Assembly: GCF_900104345.1 (NCBI RefSeq) | Contig: NZ_FNJN01000005.1 | Span: 62,001 to 126,000 of the forward strand | Length of the DNA: 64,000 nucleotides | Origin: Microbacterium testaceum StLB037 | Lineage (GTDB): Bacteria > Actinomycetota > Actinomycetes > Actinomycetales > Microbacteriaceae | Direction: 5' to 3' | In this document: positions 29,010-38,800 of the stretch, in pieces | Numbering within the stretch: position 1 is the first letter of the stretch | How the letters are laid out: the number at the start of each line of letters is the position of its first letter | Notes under the pieces: generated by a model | Database searches by the model: none | The model's input: only the letters and a program-made list of their open reading frames with translations | What the model was told of the DNA's origin: nothing | Translations under genes and position numbers: made by a program

Positions 29010-30557
29010 TCAGCCCTGGGCGCGACGGTTCGTGCGGGGGCTGCGCGCGCCGACGACCATACCGGTCGTGGGGGTTCCGGATGCCGAGCGGCCCGCGCCC
29101 TGAGAACGCGAGGCGCCCGCTCCGGCGCGCTGTCCGCCACCGGCACCTTGGCCGCGGCCGGCACCGGAGCGCTGGCCCTGGGTGCGGCCGCCCTGGGGCG
29201 CGTGGCCCGCGGCGGCGGGGGCATCGGCCGAGGGGCCGCCGGCGCCACGGCCACGGCGACGACGTCCGCCGCCGGCGGATGCGGCGTCCGCACCCTGGGC
29301 GCGCTCAGCGCGCTTGCGCTGGGCGTTCGCGCCCTGCGAGCGTCCGCCGCCCTGGGGCTGCGCGACGATCGGCTCGGGCTTGACGTACGGGGCGACCTCG
29401 CCGACCAGGGCGACGACCTCGGGAGAGGTCGGCGTCACGGCCGTGGGCGTGGCCGAGATTTTGGCCTTGCGAAGGATGTCGAGGGTGTCGCGACGCTGCT
29501 CGGGGAGCATGATCGTGACGACGTCACCGGCGGTGCCGGCACGGGCGGTACGGCCCGAGCGGTGCAGGTACGCCTTGTGCTCGACGGGCGGGTCGACGTG
29601 GACGACGAGCTCGACACCGTCGACGTGCACGCCGCGGGCGGCGACGTCGGTCGCGACGAGCACCTTGGCGCGGCCATCGCCGAAGGCGGCGAGGTTGCGG
29701 TCGCGCTGCGGCTGCGACAGGTTTCCGTGCAGGTCGACCGAGGGGATGCCCGCGGCCGTCAGGGCCTTCGCCAGCTTCTTGGCCTGGTGCTTGGTGCGCA
29801 TGAACAGGATGCGGCGCGCGGTGCCCGAGGCGAGGGTCTGCACGAGCTCCTTCTTGGCGTCGGCGTCGGCGGGGGCGAACACGTGGTGGGTCATCGCGGC
29901 GACGTGCGAGTGCGCCTCGTCGACCGAGTGCAGCACCTCGTTGCGCAGGAAGCGCTTGACGAGCTTGTCCACACCGTTGTCGAGGGTGGCCGAGAACAGC
30001 ATGCGCTGGCCGTTGGCGGGCGTGCGCGACAGCAGACGCGTGACACCGGGGAGGAAGCCGAGGTCGGCCATGTGATCGGCCTCGTCGAGCACGGTGATCT
30101 CGACGTCGTCGAGGCTCGCGTGGCCCTGACCGATGAGGTCTTCGAGGCGACCGGGGCACGCGACGAGGATGTCGACGCCGCCGTTGAACGCGTCGACCTG
30201 ACGCTTCTGGTTCACGCCGCCGTACACGGTGGTGGTGACCAGGCCGTAGGCCGCGGCGAGGGGCTTGATGACCTCGTCGATCTGGTTGGCGAGCTCGCGG
30301 GTGGGAGCGAGCACGAGGGCGCGGGGCTTGCGGCCGCGACGGCGGTCGTTCTTGCCGGCGAGGCGCGCGACGAGGGGAAGAGAGAAGGCGAGGGTCTTGC
30401 CCGAGCCGGTCTTGCCGCGGCCGAGCACGTCACGGCCGGCGAGGGTGTCGGGCAGGGTGTCTGCCTGGATGGGGAACGCGTCGTTCTTGCCCTGCGAGGC
30501 GAGAACGTCGACGAGGGGGGCGGGCACGCCGAGGTCGGCGAAAGTCTGGGAGGTCAT
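29010..30557 (-). CDS. DEAD-box RNA helicase
   Basis: ATP-dependent RNA helicase of 515 residues. Motifs in order: Q motif region NDAFPIQADTLP, motif I GRGKTGSGKT, Ia LAPTRELANQI, Ib CPGRLEDLI, II DEAD in VLDEADHMADLG, III SATLD, V VATDVAARGVHVDG and VI HRSGRTARAG. The last 130 residues are Gly/Arg/Gln/Ala-rich, an RGG-like basic tail common in cold-shock helicases (RhlE/DeaD type). ATG 30557 sits behind GGAG; 10 more codons upstream are open but lack an RBS. Probably involved in RNA unwinding at low temperature or ribosome assembly. Confidence 0.93.
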   Translation of the reverse strand: MTSQTFADLGVPAPLVDVLASQGKNDAFPIQADTLPDTLAGRDVLGRGKTGSGKTLAFSLPLVARLAGKNDRRRGRKPRALVLAPTRELANQIDEVIKPLAAAYGLVTTTVYGGVNQKRQVDAFNGGVDILVACPGRLEDLIGQGHASLDDVEITVLDEADHMADLGFLPGVTRLLSRTPANGQRMLFSATLDNGVDKLVKRFLRNEVLHSVDEAHSHVAAMTHHVFAPADADAKKELVQTLASGTARRILFMRTKHQAKKLAKALTAAGIPSVDLHGNLSQPQRDRNLAAFGDGRAKVLVATDVAARGVHVDGVELVVHVDPPVEHKAYLHRSGRTARAGTAGDVVTIMLPEQRRDTLDILRKAKISATPTAVTPTSPEVVALVGEVAPYVKPEPIVAQPQGGGRSQGANAQRKRAERAQGADAASAGGGRRRRGRGAGGPSADAPAAAGHAPQGGRTQGQRSGAGRGQGAGGGQRAGAGASRSQGAGRSASGTPTTGMVVGARSPRTNRRAQG

Positions 30558-30743
30558 GAATACTCCAGCCGCGGCGCACGCGCGCACGGCGGTTCGGGAT
30601 GCCGCGATGCTGCGGCTGCAGGGGGCGAAGGCGCCGGGTGGCGCATCCGTTCGCCGTGAAGGTCAAAGGCCCAACGAAAGGGGGCCGGTGCGTTCGACGA
30701 CGCAGGGAGCGAATGCTCCCGATGAGTCCAGTCTAGCGGTGCG

Positions 30744-31316
30744 TCACGCGGCCGCGCGCCAGCAGCCCGCCACGTGGTCGTCGACCATGCCCGATGACTG
30801 CATGAGCGCGTACATCGTGGTCGGGCCGACGAAGCGGAAACCGCGGCGGCGGAGCTCCTTGCTGAGAGCTGTCGATTCGGGGGTGACGGCGGGGACGTCG
30901 GCGAACAGGCGAGGCGGGGTGTGCGTGGCCGGCGCGAACGACCACATGAGCGTGTCGAGCTCACCCTCGGCCATCTCTGCGACGATGCCGGCGTTCCCGA
31001 TCACGGCCTCGATCTTCGCGCGGTTGCGGACGATGCCGGCATCCTGCATCAATCGCTCGACGTCGTCGGGGCCGAACGCCGCCACCGCGGCGGGGTCGAA
31101 CCCGTCGAACACCTCGCGGAAGCGCGGACGCTTGCGCAGGATCGTGATCCACGACAGCCCCGCTTGGAAGCCCTCGAGGCTCATCTTCTCGAACAGCGGA
31201 CGGTCGCCGTGCAGGGCGGTACCCCACTCTTCGTCGTGATACCGCTGGTACTCGGCGTCGGCGCCGGCCCACGCGCAGCGGGCGGTGCCGTCGAGACCGA
31301 TCAGGACGTCGCTCAT
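30744..31316 (-). CDS. tag: DNA-3-methyladenine glycosylase I
   Basis: Base-excision enzyme removing 3-methyladenine. The 190-residue product has the family zinc ligands: Cys in RCAWAG, His in RYHDEEWG, and the C-terminal pair in DDHVAGCW. Also present are EEWGTALHGDRPLFEKMSLEGFQAG in pieces, the conserved catalytic-site Glu, WITILRKRPRFREVF, and RRGFRFVGPTTMYALMQ. GTG at 31319 and ATG at 31316 are adjacent; the ATG is preferred although GAGG is very near it. Confidence 0.94.
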   Translation of the reverse strand: MSDVLIGLDGTARCAWAGADAEYQRYHDEEWGTALHGDRPLFEKMSLEGFQAGLSWITILRKRPRFREVFDGFDPAAVAAFGPDDVERLMQDAGIVRNRAKIEAVIGNAGIVAEMAEGELDTLMWSFAPATHTPPRLFADVPAVTPESTALSKELRRRGFRFVGPTTMYALMQSSGMVDDHVAGCWRAAA

Positions 31317-31415
31317 CACCTCAGGCTAGAGCCGACCACCGACACGGCGCGGCAGCGCGAAGAGACGCGAAGCGGACGGCGGCGCCCCCCTTCCGACCGC
31401 CGCCCGCTTCGCGCG

Positions 31416-33518
31416 TCACTTGGCGGGCTTCTTCTCCGGGATCGGAGCGGTGCCCGCGGCCTTCTGCGCCGCGTAATACGACGCGGCTTCGTTCTGACGG
31501 TCGTCTTCGACGCCCGACGCGATCGAGGCACGGATGTGCTCGGGGCCGTAGCCGAACGCGTCGACGAGGTCCTGCGCGTGCGGACGGAGCCGCGTGCAGA
31601 GGCGGTCGATGTAGCTCGATACGGCCGCGCCGCGCTGCGTCGACAGGCGTCCGTTGATCAGGTACCAGGCGAGGTGCTTCTCGATGAGCTGCAGGCCGAA
31701 CAGGTCGCGCAGCCAGGTGAGCACCGTCAGGGTGTCGCGGTCCGTGATGCGGTTGATCGCATCGGTGAACGCCTCCCACTGGAGCAGCTCGCCGTGAGCT
31801 CGCGCGGCCTCGATCAGCTGCGCCTGGTTCTCGTTGAAGAGCGCGGCGGCATCTTCACGGGAGAGCTTGGATGCCGGACGGAGACGCCCGGCGATGTCGG
31901 CGATCATCTGCTGGACGCGTCCCGCCAGCAGCTCGTGCTGCTGCTCGGCGCGGAGCCCCTTCTCGACGGAGCGCGCCGTCGACCCGAAGTCGCTGACCGC
32001 CTGCCCGAGCTGACGCATCCCGGCACCGTGGAATAGCTTGCCGGCGGTCTGACCGACGGCGAAGGCGGCGAGCTGCTTGGCATCCTTGCCCTTGAACTGC
32101 TTGGCGTAGTCGGCGAGAAGTCGCTTGCCGACCAGCTGCAGCAGGATGTTGTTGTCGCCCTCGAAGGTGACGTAGATGTCGAGGTCGGCGCGCAGGCCCA
32201 CGAGGCGGTTCTCGAACAGGAAGCCCTGTCCGCCGCATGCCTCGCGCGACTCCTGCAGGGTGTCGAGGGCGTGCCAGGTCGACAGCGGCTTGAGCGCGGC
32301 GGCGAGGGTCTCGAGGTCTTCGCGGTCGGCATCCGTATCGAGGCGGCCGCTGAAGACGCCGTCGAACTTCTGCAGGAACTCGTCGTGCGCGAAGATCTGC
32401 GCGTACGTGGTCGCCAAACGCGGGAGCAGGCGACGCTGATGCTTGCCGTAGTCGAGCAGGGTCACCTCGGGGGTGCCGTTGCCCGAGTCGAACTGGCGCC
32501 GCTGATTGCCGTACGTGATCGCGATGATGAGGCCGATGGCCGAGGCCCACGCGGCGGCGCCGTCGAGCGAGACGCGACCCTGCACGAGCGTGCCGAGCAT
32601 GGTGAAGAACCGGCGACCCGGGCTCGCGATGTCGCTCGAGTAGGTGCCGTCGGCGGCGACGTCGCCGTAGCGGTTGAGCAGGTTCGTGCGGGGCACGCGC
32701 ACCTGGTCGAAGTGCAGGCGTCCGTTGTCGATGCCGTTCAGGCCACCCTTGAGGCCGTCGTCTTCTCCGCCGATACCGGGAAGGAAGTTGCCGTCGTCGT
32801 CGCGGAGGGGCACGTAGAAGCAGTGCACTCCATGGTTCACGCCCTGGGTGATGAGCTGGGCGAACACCGTCGCCGCCTTGCCGTGAACGGCGGCGTTACC
32901 GAGGTAGTCCTTCCAGGCGCCGCGGAACGGCGTGTGGATGACGAACTCCTCGGTCTCGGGGTCGTAGGTCGCCGTCGTGCCGATCGCCGAGACGTCGGAT
33001 CCGTGGCCGGTCTCGGTCATCGCAAAGGCGCCGGGAATCTCGAGGCTCATGATGCCCGGCAGCCACTTGTCGTGGTGCTCCCGGGTTCCGAGCTGGAGGA
33101 CCGCCGAGCCGAACAGGCCCCACTGCACCCCCGACTTGATCTGGAGGCTCGGGTCGGCGGCGACGAGCTCCTCGAAGCCGGCGATGTTGGCACCGTTGTT
33201 CTCTTCACCGCCCAGACGCTTGGGGAACGCGCGGTGCACGGCCTTGTTCTGGACGAGCAGGTGCAGCTGGCTGAGGGTGCGCTCGCGGTGCGCGTCCATC
33301 CCGAGACTGTCGTCGCGCCACAGGGCGGGATCCTTGATCATCTCGCGCGCCTGGCGACGGGTGTCGCCCCAGGTGCCGAGAAGCAGGTCGGTGACACGCT
33401 CGGTGTCGATGCGGGCTTCGGAGGCCTCCGCGGCACTGTGCGGTGCGGTCGGGGCACCCCCGACGGGCGTACGCGTGCTCGTGGCGGGCGTGGTGGGACG
33501 GACGGCGGCGTCGGTCAT
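31416..33518 (-). CDS. Acyl-CoA oxidase/dehydrogenase
   Basis: FAD flavoenzyme of fatty-acid beta-oxidation with the long acyl-CoA oxidase architecture (700 residues against about 390 for bacterial acyl-CoA dehydrogenases). Landmarks: FAMTETGHGSDVSAIGTTAT (FAD/substrate loop), GLNGIDNGRLHFDQVRVPRTNLLNRYGDV in pieces, GRVSLDGAAAW, and ESREACGGQGFLFENR, where the Glu is the expected catalytic base. The C-terminal half is an acyl-CoA oxidase helical domain. ATG 33518 follows AAAGGTG. The 223-base upstream gap shows no clear promoter. Whether it reduces O2 or an electron-transfer flavoprotein cannot be told. Confidence 0.92.
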   Translation of the reverse strand: MTDAAVRPTTPATSTRTPVGGAPTAPHSAAEASEARIDTERVTDLLLGTWGDTRRQAREMIKDPALWRDDSLGMDAHRERTLSQLHLLVQNKAVHRAFPKRLGGEENNGANIAGFEELVAADPSLQIKSGVQWGLFGSAVLQLGTREHHDKWLPGIMSLEIPGAFAMTETGHGSDVSAIGTTATYDPETEEFVIHTPFRGAWKDYLGNAAVHGKAATVFAQLITQGVNHGVHCFYVPLRDDDGNFLPGIGGEDDGLKGGLNGIDNGRLHFDQVRVPRTNLLNRYGDVAADGTYSSDIASPGRRFFTMLGTLVQGRVSLDGAAAWASAIGLIIAITYGNQRRQFDSGNGTPEVTLLDYGKHQRRLLPRLATTYAQIFAHDEFLQKFDGVFSGRLDTDADREDLETLAAALKPLSTWHALDTLQESREACGGQGFLFENRLVGLRADLDIYVTFEGDNNILLQLVGKRLLADYAKQFKGKDAKQLAAFAVGQTAGKLFHGAGMRQLGQAVSDFGSTARSVEKGLRAEQQHELLAGRVQQMIADIAGRLRPASKLSREDAAALFNENQAQLIEAARAHGELLQWEAFTDAINRITDRDTLTVLTWLRDLFGLQLIEKHLAWYLINGRLSTQRGAAVSSYIDRLCTRLRPHAQDLVDAFGYGPEHIRASIASGVEDDRQNEAASYYAAQKAAGTAPIPEKKPAK

Positions 33519-33741
33519 TTCGGCACCTTTCGACGTTGCAAAGGACGTGAACCACGGTAGGTGTCCCACAACGCGAGCCCAAACACCCTGTGCGATACCG
33601 ACAACAACGCCGCGTCTCGTCTCGACGGGTCGTTGTGGGTGGTCAACATTCCCGTGTGTGCGCTGAGCGTCGAGTGGATGCCGTGGGTGCCGGCGCGTGC
33701 GAGCGCAGTGCGTCCTGCCTTTTGGCGCGCGGCGGGTCGCG

Positions 33742-35781
33742 TCAGTTCGCGGCGACGACGGTGAGGATCCCGTCGCCGTAAGCCTCTCGCTTCTTCGCGC
33801 CGATGCCGGTGATCCCGTCGAGGTCGCCGACCGAGCTCGGACGCGCGGCCGCGATCGCTCGCAGCGTCGCGTCGCCGAACACGATGTAGGCCGGTACGCC
33901 CTGCTCGCGAGCCTTCTCGGCGCGCCACGCGCGGAGCGCCTCGAACAGGTCGCGGTCGCCGGCAGCGACGTCGTCGGCGCTGGATTTGCGCTGACGGCTG
34001 CCTCCCCCGCCTCCCCCGGTGCGTCCGAGAGCGTCGCGGCGCAACGGCACGGGCGTCTCGCCGCGCAGGACGCCGGCCGAGGACTCGCTGAGGGCGAGCG
34101 TGCCGTAGTCGCCTTGCGCGACGATGATGCCGCGAGCGAGGAGCTGGCGGATGACGCTGCGCCAGTCCTGGTCGGACAGATCGGCGCCGAGGCCGTAGGT
34201 GCTGAGCCGGTCGTGGCCCTGCTGCGCGATGCGTTCGGTCTTCGCTCCGCGCAGGATGTCGATGAGGTGACCCGCGCCGAAGGCCTGGCCACGCTCGCGC
34301 TGCAGCCGCACGATCGTGGAGAGAAGCTTCTGCGCCGCGACGAGGCCGTCCCAGGTGTCGGGCGGCGTCAGACACGTGTCGCAGTTGCCGCACGGCTCGG
34401 ATCGCTGCCCGAAGTAGTCGAGGAGGTTCTGCCGACGGCATCCGACCGTCTCGCAGAGGGCGAGCATCGCGTCGAGGTGCTGGCCGAGACGCATCTTGTA
34501 CGACCGATCGCCCGGCGACTGGTCGATCATTCGACGCTGCTGGACCACGTCGCCCAGACCGTACGCCATCCATACGGTCGAGGGATCGCCGTCGCGCCCG
34601 GCGCGGCCGGTCTCTTGGTAGTACCCCTCGACGGATTTGGGCAGGTCGATGTGCGCGACGAAACGCACGTCAGGCTTGTCGATCCCCATGCCGAAGGCGA
34701 TCGTGGCGACCATGATCACGCCGTCGTCGCGGAGGAAACGCGACTGGTTGGCTGCGCGCACGGAGGCGTCGAGACCCGCGTGGTACGGCAGAGCGTCGAG
34801 GCCCTGAGCGCTGAGATAGGCCGCCGTCTGCTCCACGCTCTTGCGACTCAGTGCGTAGACGATGCCGGCGGAGCCCTCGGGCTGCGAGCGGATGAACTGC
34901 ACGAGCTGCCGCCGCGGGTCGACCTTGGCGTCGATGCGGTACTGGATGTTGGGGCGGTCAAAGCTCGCGACGAACCCGCGCGCGTCGCGCAGGCGTAGCC
35001 GCTCGATGATCTCCTGCGCGGTCGCGGGGGTGGCCGTGGCGGTGAGGGCCATGCGTGGGACATCGGGGAACCGGTCGGCGAGGTCGCCGAGGGCGAGGTA
35101 ATCGGGCCGGAAGTCGTGGCCCCATTGCGACACGCAGTGCGCCTCGTCGATGGCGATGACGCTGAGCCGACCGCGTGCGAGGAAAGCCAGGGTCTGCGCG
35201 CCGTTGAGCCGCTCGGGCGCGACGTAGAGAAGATCGAGTTCACCCGCGAGATACGCCTGCTCGACGGCCTGCCGCTCGGCGGGCGCCTGTGTGGAGTTGA
35301 GGTAGCCCGCGCGCACACCGTTGGCGATGAGCGCCTCGACCTGGTCGTGCATCAGGGCGATCAGGGGGCTGACGACGAGACCCGTGCCCGGGCGTACGAG
35401 CGCGGGCACCTGGTAGGTGACGCTTTTTCCGCCGCCGGTGGGCATGAGCACGACGGCGTCTCCGCCGTTCACGACGTGCTGCACGATCTCGGCTTGATCG
35501 CCGCGGAAGGCGTCGTACCCGTACACCTCGTGCAGGACCTCGCGCGGATCCCGGCCCGTGAAGTCGCGAACGGCCGGGAGCTCTCGCGCGGTGCCGGTGA
35601 CGGCCACCGCGCGCGCGAACGGGGACGACGGGTCGACCGGCGGCGGCGGCGCGTCGAAGTCCTCGGGCGGAGCGAACTGGTCGGGGTCCCAGTCGGCCCC
35701 GGCGTAGGGGTCGTCGGGGAGGTCGTACGGCTCGGGCGGCGCGTCGGCGTACGACTCGGATGCGGCGCCGGGATAAGTCAC
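33742..35781 (-). CDS. recQ: ATP-dependent DNA helicase RecQ
   Basis: 3'-5' DNA helicase in recombination and repair; 679 residues. After an acidic, Pro-rich N-terminal extension of about 70 residues come motif 0 YDAFRGDQAEIV, motif I MPTGGGKSVTYQVPAL, Ia SPLIALMHDQVE, motif II with the aromatic loop IDEAHCVSQWGHDFR, III LTATA, IV-V FGMGIDKPDVRFVAH and VI YYQETGRAGRDG. The zinc domain has CETVGCRRQ, CGNCDTC. A winged-helix region and a C-terminal HRDC domain (LFEALRAWRAEKAREQGVPA) follow. GTG 35781 chosen with GGGGG ahead of it. Confidence 0.95.
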   Translation of the reverse strand: MTYPGAASESYADAPPEPYDLPDDPYAGADWDPDQFAPPEDFDAPPPPVDPSSPFARAVAVTGTARELPAVRDFTGRDPREVLHEVYGYDAFRGDQAEIVQHVVNGGDAVVLMPTGGGKSVTYQVPALVRPGTGLVVSPLIALMHDQVEALIANGVRAGYLNSTQAPAERQAVEQAYLAGELDLLYVAPERLNGAQTLAFLARGRLSVIAIDEAHCVSQWGHDFRPDYLALGDLADRFPDVPRMALTATATPATAQEIIERLRLRDARGFVASFDRPNIQYRIDAKVDPRRQLVQFIRSQPEGSAGIVYALSRKSVEQTAAYLSAQGLDALPYHAGLDASVRAANQSRFLRDDGVIMVATIAFGMGIDKPDVRFVAHIDLPKSVEGYYQETGRAGRDGDPSTVWMAYGLGDVVQQRRMIDQSPGDRSYKMRLGQHLDAMLALCETVGCRRQNLLDYFGQRSEPCGNCDTCLTPPDTWDGLVAAQKLLSTIVRLQRERGQAFGAGHLIDILRGAKTERIAQQGHDRLSTYGLGADLSDQDWRSVIRQLLARGIIVAQGDYGTLALSESSAGVLRGETPVPLRRDALGRTGGGGGGSRQRKSSADDVAAGDRDLFEALRAWRAEKAREQGVPAYIVFGDATLRAIAAARPSSVGDLDGITGIGAKKREAYGDGILTVVAAN

Positions 35782-35815
35782 CCCCCAACGGTAACCCGGG
35801 CCACCGACACGCACA

Positions 35816-35849
35816 CCGCCCCGGCATCCATCGGGGGATGCCGGGGCGG
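35816..35849. terminator. Terminator closing the eccC operon
   Basis: Perfect 14-bp stem, arms 35816-35829 and 35836-35849 with an ATCGGG loop, lying between the eccC stop and the recQ start on the minus strand. It also contains the left half of a recurring GGATGCC-type motif. Confidence 0.78.
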
Positions 35850-35876
35850 AAGACGCTCCTGTGGAGGATCGTCGGA

Positions 35877-38800
35877 TCAGTGCGTGGGCGGCGCGAACAC
35901 CAGCTGCGAGGCGAGGAGCCCCTGCTCGCGGCTGACGATCTGCGCACGGCCGGGGGCCGCTCGTTCCGGCTTCACTCGACCGATGAGCGCCCCCTCCTCG
36001 GGGTTTCCACCGAGCAGGATGCCGGTGACGCCCAGGTCGGTGAAGCGCTGGATGATCGGGTCGTACGCGGCACGGCTGGCCCCGCCCGAACGGCGGGTCA
36101 GGATGACGTGCAGACCGAGGTCGCCGGCCTGGGCCAGCAAGGGCTGCAGCACCGCGATCGGGTTGCCCTGGCTCGTGGCGACCAGGTCGTAGTCGTCGAT
36201 GAGGATGAACCCCTCGGCGCCCTTCCACCAGCTGCGTTCCCGCAGCTGGGTCGGTGTGACGTCGGGCCCGGGGATGCGCGTCGAGAAATACTGCGACAGG
36301 TCGTTCATCCCACCCGTGGCCAGATCGTGCGAGGTGAGATACGCACCGAGGTACTCGTCGGGGATCTCGCCGAGGAGCGCACGGCGGTAGTCGACGACGA
36401 AGATCTTCGCCTCGGCGGGCGTGTACAGCCGCTGGATCTCTTTGGCCACGCCGCGCAGGAACGACGACTTGCCCATCCCCGAGTCGCCGTAGACGAACAG
36501 GTGCGGTTCGACGCGGGGGTCGATGCCGAAGGGCGACAGCTGCGCTTCTTCGATGCCGAGCAGCATCCGGCGATCGCCCGGCTCGGCGAGGGCGCGCACC
36601 GCGTCGAGCGAGATGTTCTCGGGCAGAAGGCGGAGCTTCGGCCCCGGCTCCCCGTGCCAGGCGTTCGTGATCCTGCCGATCATGTCGGCGACACCGTCGG
36701 CGATCGTCGAGGGGTCGTCCGAACCGTCGATGCGCGGGACGGACGTGAGCATCTGCAACTTCGACACGGCGAGACCGCGGCCGGGCTGACCGACCGGGAC
36801 GTTGGCCGCCTGCTTGCGGTCGACGTCCGAGTCGGTGGGGTCGCCCAAGCGCAGCTCGAGGCGCGTCTGAATGAGGTCCTTGAGGTTCGCGCGGATCTCG
36901 AGCCACCGATTCGCGGTGACGACGACGTGCACGCCGAAGCTGAGGCCGCGAGCGGCGATCGTCTGCACTCGCGCCTCGAGCGGTTCGAACTCCGACCGGA
37001 GCGTCGACCAGCCGTCGATGATGAGGAACACGTCGCCGAACCCGTCGTCGAGACGCCCGTCGCGCCGCCGCGAGCGATAGGTCTCGATCGAGTCGACGGC
37101 GTTGCGGCGGAAGTACTGCTCGCGCGCGTCGAGCACGGCCTCGACCTCGGCGATCGCACGGCGGACGGCCTCGGGCTCGGTGCGGGTGGCCACGCCCGAG
37201 ATGTGCGGGTGCTTCTGCATCGCGGTGAAGCCACCGCCGCCGAAGTCGAGCACGAAGAACTGGAACTCCTGCGGGGTTCCGGTCAGCGCCAGGGCCGAGA
37301 CGAGGGTGCGCGCGAGGGTCGACTTTCCGCTCAGCGGGGAGCCGACGATCGCCACGTGACCGGCGGCGCCTCCCAGCGACACCGTGAGGTGATCGCGACG
37401 CTGTTCGAGGGGGATGTCGACGACGCCGATCGGCACGGTGAGCGCTCCCGCTTCGCGCCAACGACGCGAGACGAGTCCGAGGGCCGGGTCCTCCGCGAGG
37501 TCGGGCATGAGCTCGTCGAGCGGGGCGGGATCGGCCAGCGGCGGCAGCCACACCTGGTGCGCCTCGGGTCCGCGGTCCTTCATGCGGTCGACGGCGATCT
37601 GGAAGGTCGAGCGCTTGTCGGTGGCCGGGGTGGCGAGCGCCGCGGGCGTGGCATCCGTGTTCTCTTCGACCGGCTCATCGTCGGGCTGGGCGAGGGCGGT
37701 GAACACCTCGACGCGGGCCGGGCCCGTCGACCCGGACTCCAGGTCGTCCACGTTCAGACGGGCGTTGCCCTTCGGGCGGCCCGAGACGTACGCCGCGCGG
37801 AACTGGACGAGGTTCTCGGTGTCGCTCTTGAGGAATCCGACTCCGGGCTCCTGCGGCAACGTGTACGCGTCGGGGGTTCCGATGATCGTGCGGGACTCGG
37901 CGGCCGAGAAGGTGCGCAGACCGATCCGGTACGACAGGTACGTGTCGAGACCGCGCAGCTTGCCCTCTTCGAGCCGCTGGGATGCCAGCAGAAGGTGCAC
38001 GTGCAGGGATCGACCGACGCGACCGATGTTGAGGAAGCTGTCGACGAATTCGGGCTTGGCCGTCAGCAGCTCCGAGAACTCATCGACGACGACCAGGAGA
38101 GCCGGCAACGGGGCCAGGTCGGACCGACCGCCGAGGCGCGCGGTCTCGTACTCGCCGACGTTCGCGAAGTTGCCCGCGGCGCGCAGCAGCTCCTGGCGCC
38201 GCACGACCTCTCCCTGCAGGGCGTCCTGGAAGCGGTCGACGAGCGCGAGCTCGCTGCCGAGGTTGGTGATGACCGCCGACACGTGCGGCATCTCGGCCAT
38301 GCCGGCGAACGTCGCGCCACCCTTGAAGTCGACGAGCACGAAGTTCAGCTGCTCGGGCGAGTGCGTCATCGCCAGCGCGAGCACGAGCGTGCGCAACACC
38401 TCGGACTTACCCGAACCGGTCGCGCCGACCATGACGCCGTGGGGGCCCATGCCCTGCGACGCGGACTCCTTGAGGTCGAGGATGAGCGGGGTACCCGAGG
38501 GCTCCTGACCGATCGGCACACGCAGGCGGTCGCGCTCGAGGCGGCGCGTCCACGCCTGATCGAAGTTCACCGTGCGAACGTCCGGCAGTCCGAGCAGCTC
38601 GGTGAGCTCCAGCTGCCCCTGCGTGGTCGGCGCGTCGACGACGACCATGGGCGCCGGCCGCAGGGGCATGAGCCGACGGGCGGTCGCCTCCGCTTCGGCG
38701 ATGGTCATGGCATCCGGAATGAAGGTCTGGGCCCGGCCCGCTCCGTCGATGAATTCGGCAGGGGCGACGACTGGCTTCGACTCGGCGCGACGGCCCCGCG